Source: a bacterium
GTDB lineage: Bacteria; Latescibacterota; Latescibacteria; Latescibacterales; Latescibacteraceae
Length of the DNA stretch: 24,644 nucleotides
Assembly (NCBI GenBank): GCA_021372535.1
Contig: JAJFUH010000151.1
Span: 1-24,644 of the forward strand
Direction of reading: 5' to 3'
Within the stretch, counting starts at the first letter, position 1; every line of letters starts with the position of its first letter. The notes beneath the pieces were generated by a model. That model was not told the DNA's origin. It searched no databases and saw only the letters and a program-made list of their open reading frames with translations. The translations under genes and the position numbers were made by a program. Below, piece by piece: positions 22,895 through 24,644 of this stretch.

Positions 22895-24644
22895 TTATCG
22901 GATTTTTTTGAAGTATTTTGATTCATCATTTCCTGTTGCCATCCCGGGAAGATGAATTTCCATGGTTCCGTCCCGGTCGGTTCTCCATATCCGCGAATTC
23001 CTGCCTGCGAGCGTTTGTATCGTTTGGGGCGACGGGTGACCGTACCTGTTGTTCGCGCCGCACGATATGACCGACAGCCCTGGACCGACCGCGTGGATGA
23101 ATCCGCCGCCGAGTCCCGCTGCGCCGTGGTGAGGGACTTTCAGTATATCGGCGCTGAGGCTCGGACCCCATGCGGTCATGACTTTTTGCACCTCTTCCTC
23201 GATGTCGCCGCTGAACAGAACCCGTGTTTCCGCAATGTCACACCTGAGCAGGAGCGAACGGTCGTTTTCGCCGGATGTCCCGCCGTTCATGAACAGGCGC
23301 GGGTTTGTTCCGGGAGAGAGCACGAGCATGCCGCCTTCATGAAACGCAATCGAATCTCCCGCACTGAGGCCGAAAACCCTGTCGCCATAGAGAAGGGCGA
23401 GCGAATCACGGATCGAGGCGCGGCAGAAAATGCGATCGACTTTCATGTCACGGAGGATGGCCGTAAGACCGCCCGTATGGTCGTCATGGAGATGACTGAT
23501 GAAGATGCCGTCGAGTCTGGTGATTCCGAGATTTTTGAGGCTCGGAAGAATGAGGGTTTCCGCCGGTCCGCTATTCCCGTACCGGGGGCCGGTGTCCACG
23601 AGAAAGAACCGCTTCCCGCCGTATCCGACAAGAGCGGCATCGCCCTGACCGACATCGAAAAAGACAACCGTGCCGCTCTTTTCCGCGGAACCGCCAGCTC
23701 CGGCGATGGGATTCCATGTCCAGACAAGCGCGAGAACGAGGGGGATGTAGACGAGCCCCTTTTTGAAACCGGAACGACCGTGCGAGCGCGACAGAAGATA
23801 GAGCCACCCGGCGCAGCCAAGTCCGGTGAGAAGCGAAATCGACCCGGTGGTGACAGATGCATGGGGCAGGTTCGGGACCAGTACGGTAATCCCGTCGAGC
23901 ATCCTGAGCAGAACGCCGGTGAGAAACGCCGAAACCGCCGCAAGAGGCGCGATGCTGTTTCCCGCCGCGGTCAGAAAGATCGATGTCATGCCGAGCGGGA
24001 CGATGATAGATGCGAGCAGAACCGCCGGAATGTTCGCAAAAATTCCGTACAGCGGCAGGGAACCGAAGCGGGCCGCGAGAACGGGCGCTGTCCCGGCTGT
24101 AGCAAGCGCCGATATAATAAGAGCCCGGATGCCGTATCCGGACACTCCGCGAAGATTTATCCTTTCTTTCAGGGCTCCCGCAGCCGGAGGATAAAACATT
24201 CCGAGTGTCCATACAGCGGCGAACGAGAGCTCGAGGGAAGGCCCGAACAGCGATTGCGGATCGAATGCCAGAATTATCAGGAGCGCGATGAAGAGGCTGT
24301 TTTCAATGTTCTTCACCCGTTCGGACAGAATCGTTCCGAACGCAAGCGCCGCCATGATCACCGACCGTGTCACCGGGGGGCGGAAACCGCAGATACCCGC
24401 ATACAGCACCAGACAAACAAGGATCAGGGCATATTTGCGGTTCCGTGAGACCGGGAAAGGCGCCAGAAGAATCCACAGCGCCAGGCAGAGAGAGCCGACA
24501 TGGAGCCCCGAGACCGCAAGAACGTGCGCGATACCGGTGGTCGCAAACCGTGTCAGGGTTTCTGCGGGAACGCCGTCACGGTCGCCGATGGTCATCGCGC
24601 GGAGGATGTCACGCCGCCCGCCGTAGGGGTACCGGTCGATAAGC
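22895..24644 (-). CDS. comEC: ComEC/Rec2 family DNA-uptake channel (5' end outside the window)
   Basis: ComEC is the inner-membrane channel that brings single-stranded DNA into the cell during natural transformation. The visible 582 residues are the C-terminal part; the frame is open to the window edge, reading LIDRYPYGGRRDILRAMTIG before the first internal ATG. It has the competence-domain signature TGIAHVLAVSGLHVG, several hydrophobic helices, and a metallo-beta-lactamase domain with SHLHDDHTGG, VDTGP, LFSGDIE, VPHHGA and YGHPSPQT, which in ComEC is thought to degrade the non-transported strand. The ordinary stop is at 22895. The N-terminal OB-like domain is not visible. No other competence gene is adjacent. 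Confidence 0.95.
   Translation of the reverse strand, partial: LIDRYPYGGRRDILRAMTIGDRDGVPAETLTRFATTGIAHVLAVSGLHVGSLCLALWILLAPFPVSRNRKYALILVCLVLYAGICGFRPPVTRSVIMAALAFGTILSERVKNIENSLFIALLIILAFDPQSLFGPSLELSFAAVWTLGMFYPPAAGALKERINLRGVSGYGIRALIISALATAGTAPVLAARFGSLPLYGIFANIPAVLLASIIVPLGMTSIFLTAAGNSIAPLAAVSAFLTGVLLRMLDGITVLVPNLPHASVTTGSISLLTGLGCAGWLYLLSRSHGRSGFKKGLVYIPLVLALVWTWNPIAGAGGSAEKSGTVVFFDVGQGDAALVGYGGKRFFLVDTGPRYGNSGPAETLILPSLKNLGITRLDGIFISHLHDDHTGGLTAILRDMKVDRIFCRASIRDSLALLYGDRVFGLSAGDSIAFHEGGMLVLSPGTNPRLFMNGGTSGENDRSLLLRCDIAETRVLFSGDIEEEVQKVMTAWGPSLSADILKVPHHGAAGLGGGFIHAVGPGLSVISCGANNRYGHPSPQTIQTLAGRNSRIWRTDRDGTMEIHLPGMATGNDESKYFKKIR

Noticed and set aside
22952-24448. A 498-codon open frame on the plus strand
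   Set aside because: It lies antisense to comEC, whose motifs are clear. Its translation is rich in Arg, Glu and Gly with no family signature, as expected from the mirror of a GC-rich gene.

Overview
This window looks like chromosomal DNA from an uncultured, diderm (Gram-negative type) bacterium, moderately GC-rich, with frequent GTG starts and many 4-base stop/start overlaps. Outer-membrane proteins, a Tat lipoprotein and a bacterial group II-like geranylgeranylglyceryl phosphate synthase suggest something in or near the FCB (Fibrobacteres-Chlorobi-Bacteroidetes) assemblage, for example a Latescibacteria-like lineage. That placement is inference; no rRNA is present. I saw no tRNA, rRNA or CRISPR array.

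Bases 1-5500 are accessory and rich in repeats. The window opens with the tail of an IS200/IS605-like transposase and its end hairpin. Two inverted copies of a roughly 220-bp element, each with a perfect 32-bp palindrome, bracket about 5 kb. Inside are a Gfo/Idh/MocA oxidoreductase flanked by two direct copies of a hairpin-rich element of about 193 bp, a small exported protein, a YbaK-type tRNA-editing protein, and a Tat-exported aldo/keto reductase-like lipoprotein.

Bases 5560-16066 are core genome on the plus strand: large-type SRP RNA, dnaX, ybaB, recR, pgsA, pgpA, cinA, thpR, recA and alaS. SRP RNA-dnaX-ybaB-recR is an order known from Firmicutes, and cinA-thpR-recA is known from Deinococcus. 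The genes cover replication clamp loading, recombination, phosphatidylglycerol synthesis, NMN/RNA end repair and alanine charging.

Bases 16063-19965 continue on the plus strand with a GGGP synthase (overlapping alaS), a CpsB/YwqE-type PHP phosphatase, a stand-alone CoaB-like ligase and an unusual three-part protein: ExeA-like ATPase, double zinc ribbon and PH-like C-terminus. This last protein is the best candidate for something undescribed.

Bases 20063-24644 are on the minus strand: a patatin phospholipase fused to an outer-membrane barrel (type Vd-like) and a ComEC DNA-uptake channel whose start lies beyond the window.
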